NCBI GenBank assembly: GCA_934591705.1
Contig: CAKTPM010000033.1
Coordinates: forward strand, 1 to 6,371
Reading direction: 5' to 3'
DNA from: an uncultured Oscillospiraceae bacterium
GTDB taxonomy: Bacteria > Bacillota > Clostridia > Oscillospirales > Oscillospiraceae
DNA: 6,371 nucleotides
Positions 4,696-6,371 of this stretch are shown piece by piece (positions within the stretch are counted from its first letter, which is position 1; each line of letters starts with the position of its first letter). The notes below the pieces were generated by a model. The model was not told where the DNA came from, searched no databases, and saw only the letters and a program-made list of their open reading frames with translations. Both the position numbers and the translations under genes were made by a program.

Positions 4696-5484
4696 TTACT
4701 TCATGCCGCGCTTGACCATCTCGGTCACGGCGAAGGAGGCCACATCGTCGGCATACTTGCCGGCGCCGAAGCCGGCGTCATAGCCCAGCTCCTTGGCCAG
4801 CTCATGGGTGATACGGGGGCCGCCGCAGCAGACCACGAACTTGTCACGCAGACCCTCGGCCTCCAGGAGCTCGATGAGGTTGGTGAGGTTCTGGATGTGC
4901 ACATCCTTCTGGGTGACGGTCTGGGAGACCAGCAGCACATCGGCGTGGAGCTCCAGGGCCTTCTGGATGAACTCCTCGTTGGGCACCTGAGAGCCCAGGT
5001 TGTAGGCCTCGATCATCTCATAGCGCTCCAGACCGTAGTGGCCGGCGAAGCCCTTGCGGTTCATGATGGCGTCGATACCCACGGTGTGGGCGTCGGTGCC
5101 GGTGGAGGCGCCCACCATGACCACCTTGCGGCCGATATGCTCGCGGATATAGTCGTTGGTATCCTCCATGCTCATCACATCGGATTCCACGGTGACCACA
5201 TGGATTTCCTCATAGTTGACGCTGTGGACGCAGGAGCCGTACACCACATAGAAGGTGAACTCGGTGTCCAGGGGGGAGTGGTAAGCCACATTGGGCTCCT
5301 CAAGACCCATCTTCTTGGCGATCTGGCGGGCGGCCTCCTCGCCGCGCTCGTCATCCTTCACGGGCAGGGTGAAGCTGGTCTGCACCTTGCCGTCGTTCAT
5401 GGTGTCGCCGTAGGGCTTCAGGCGGGTCAGGTCCAAAGTGGTATCAAAATCGATTTTATGGGTGTTATACAGTCCGCTGCTCAT
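4696..5484 (-). CDS. kamE: Lysine 5,6-aminomutase, beta subunit
   Basis: This complete 262-residue subunit carries both cofactor anchors of the enzyme. The cobalamin-binding DAHTVG (131-136) supplies His133, the lower cobalt ligand. Lys144 in MNRKGFAGHYGLE forms the Schiff base with PLP. These positions coincide exactly with the residue numbers known for the Clostridium sticklandii enzyme. Further Rossmann-type B12-domain segments are VVMVGAS (121-127), LLVSQTVTQKD and the C-terminal CGGPRITHELAKELGYDAGFG. With KamD it forms the adenosylcobalamin-dependent mutase that moves the terminal amino group of L-beta-lysine to C5, giving 3,5-diaminohexanoate; it also acts on D-lysine. The ATG overlaps the kamD stop by 4 nt (ATGA), so the subunits are translationally coupled. 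The dehydrogenase, cleavage enzyme and ammonia-lyase genes often found next are absent; a hairpin and a gap follow. Confidence 0.97.
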   Translation of the reverse strand: MSSGLYNTHKIDFDTTLDLTRLKPYGDTMNDGKVQTSFTLPVKDDERGEEAARQIAKKMGLEEPNVAYHSPLDTEFTFYVVYGSCVHSVNYEEIHVVTVESDVMSMEDTNDYIREHIGRKVVMVGASTGTDAHTVGIDAIMNRKGFAGHYGLERYEMIEAYNLGSQVPNEEFIQKALELHADVLLVSQTVTQKDVHIQNLTNLIELLEAEGLRDKFVVCCGGPRITHELAKELGYDAGFGAGKYADDVASFAVTEMVKRGMK

Positions 5485-6371
5485 TCTGCTGCCACCTTAC
5501 CTTTCATCTCTTCCACGAAGGGGTTGAAGTACTTATCGTCCTTCACCACAACGCCGGCCAGGCCCTTGCCGCCGTCCTTAGGACGCTTGACATCGGCAAA
5601 GATACCCTTTTCGATGGTGGTGAACAGGCCCAGCTTTTCGATATCCTTCAGCAGGTCGGCTGCCTTGGCCAGCACCTCGTTGGCACGGGTCTGGATGATG
5701 CCGCCGTCCTTGTAGACGATATCGCTGCCGAAGTCCTTCATGGTGCGGAAAATGTACTGCGCGTTCTCGATGGACAGGGCGCGGTCGCTCATGAAGGGGG
5801 TGTGGATGGCCTCGGTCATCATGCCCAGCAGGTGCAGCTTCTGGCCGGTCATAATGGTCACCATGTTGAACAGGGCGTCCTGGATATGGCCGCGGAAGAT
5901 GTTGCCGGTCATGAACTTGGTGGGAGGCATATACTTCAGAGGGGCGTTGGGGAAGATCTCACGGGCCATCTGTGCCTGTGCCAGCTCATAGAGGAAGGTG
6001 TTCTCCACGGAGGGATCCATCTCGAAGGCGTGGCCCAGGCCCATCTGCTCTTCGCGCATACCGGCGCTCTTGGCAAAGGCCTCGTTGAGGAACTGAGAAG
6101 CGGTAACGGTGTGGGCGGCGGTGATGGCATCGTCGGTGGTGAGGTAGTTGTCCTCGCCGGTGTTGATGATCACGCCCGCATAGCCGTTGATGACGCGGGA
6201 GAAGAACTGGTCCACGATGGTACGCTGCATGTTGATGTCGCGGAAGAGGATGCCGTAGAGGGCGTCGTTGAGCATGACATCCAGGCGCTCCAGGGCGCCC
6301 ATGGCGGCGATCTCGGGCATGCACAGGCCGGAGCAGTAGTTGCACAGGCGGATGTAGCGGTGCTGCTCCTC
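5481..6371 (-). CDS. kamD: Lysine 5,6-aminomutase, alpha subunit (C-terminal part)
   Basis: The frame is open to the right edge, so the true start lies outside; 296 residues are present of the roughly 515 usual for the family. Recognisable alpha-subunit segments run in order: CNYCSGLCMPEIA near the edge, ALYGILFRDINMQRT, RVINGYAGVIINTGEDNYLTT, QMGLGHAFEMDP, FPNAPLKYMPPTKFMTG, NIFRGHIQDALFN, LLGMMTEAIHTPF and a C-terminal KRPKDGGKGLAGVV. The alpha subunit forms the TIM-barrel substrate chamber and contacts PLP and adenosylcobalamin, while the beta subunit holds the anchoring lysine and histidine. It overlaps kamE by 4 nt and heads it in the same operon. No frameshift or stop is seen in the visible part. 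Earlier pathway genes, such as lysine 2,3-aminomutase and the reactivation factors, are expected beyond the right edge but cannot be seen. Confidence 0.97.
   Translation of the reverse strand, partial: EEQHRYIRLCNYCSGLCMPEIAAMGALERLDVMLNDALYGILFRDINMQRTIVDQFFSRVINGYAGVIINTGEDNYLTTDDAITAAHTVTASQFLNEAFAKSAGMREEQMGLGHAFEMDPSVENTFLYELAQAQMAREIFPNAPLKYMPPTKFMTGNIFRGHIQDALFNMVTIMTGQKLHLLGMMTEAIHTPFMSDRALSIENAQYIFRTMKDFGSDIVYKDGGIIQTRANEVLAKAADLLKDIEKLGLFTTIEKGIFADVKRPKDGGKGLAGVVVKDDKYFNPFVEEMKGKVAAE

Noticed and set aside
4663..5715. 350-codon plus-strand open frame opposite kamE and kamD
   Set aside because: It is antisense to two highly conserved enzyme genes, its composition is His-, Gly- and Leu-rich, and it has no convincing ribosome site or family motif.

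Overview
The window looks like a chromosomal stretch of a GC-rich, anaerobic, Gram-positive bacterium of the Clostridia. That placing is an inference. It rests on strong AGGAGG-type ribosome binding sites, near-consensus housekeeping promoters in AT-rich gaps between GC-rich genes, and genes for amino-acid fermentation to butyrate. Gut Oscillospiraceae that turn lysine into butyrate (Intestinimonas or Flavonifractor type) fit well, but the sequence alone does not name a species.

Layout from left to right. On the minus strand lie the first 24 codons of a probable membrane transporter (1-74), preceded by a complete diaminopimelate epimerase-family gene (194-1036). Reading right from a shared divergent promoter region (about 1037-1238) is a 580-residue PAS/AAA+/Fis-type transcriptional regulator (1239-2981). 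It ends at a strong bidirectional terminator (3044-3073) that it shares with the convergent minus-strand genes. Those are the two subunits of a 3-oxoacid/butyrate-acetoacetate CoA-transferase (subunit A 3752-4444, then subunit B 3084-3752). A 251-base gap (4445-4695) holds a long hairpin and a candidate promoter. Upstream of it are lysine 5,6-aminomutase beta (kamE, 4696-5484) and the C-terminal part of lysine 5,6-aminomutase alpha (kamD, 5481-6371), which runs off the right edge.

How the genes fit together. KamDE is the coenzyme B12- and PLP-dependent mutase of lysine fermentation. It moves the terminal amino group of L-beta-lysine (or D-lysine) from C6 to C5. Later steps, whose genes are not in this window, give acetoacetate and butyryl-CoA. 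The CoA-transferase then passes CoA from butyryl-CoA to acetoacetate, releasing butyrate. The left half could supply or sense substrate: a probable transporter, an epimerase that might act on an amino acid, and a regulator.

The most unusual item is the regulator. It has the outline of a sigma-54 activator, but the Walker B acidic pair, the GAFTGA loop, one arginine-finger position and the sensor II arginine are replaced or missing, while Walker A and the DNA-binding helix-turn-helix are intact. It is therefore unlikely to drive sigma-54 promoters, and the promoters visible here are of the sigma-70 type. A 16-bp near-perfect palindrome lies between the two divergent promoters and is the obvious candidate for its operator. 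The epimerase also differs from the classical family at one substrate-pocket motif. Together with its neighbours, this raises the possibility that it is an amino-acid racemase and not the housekeeping DapF.
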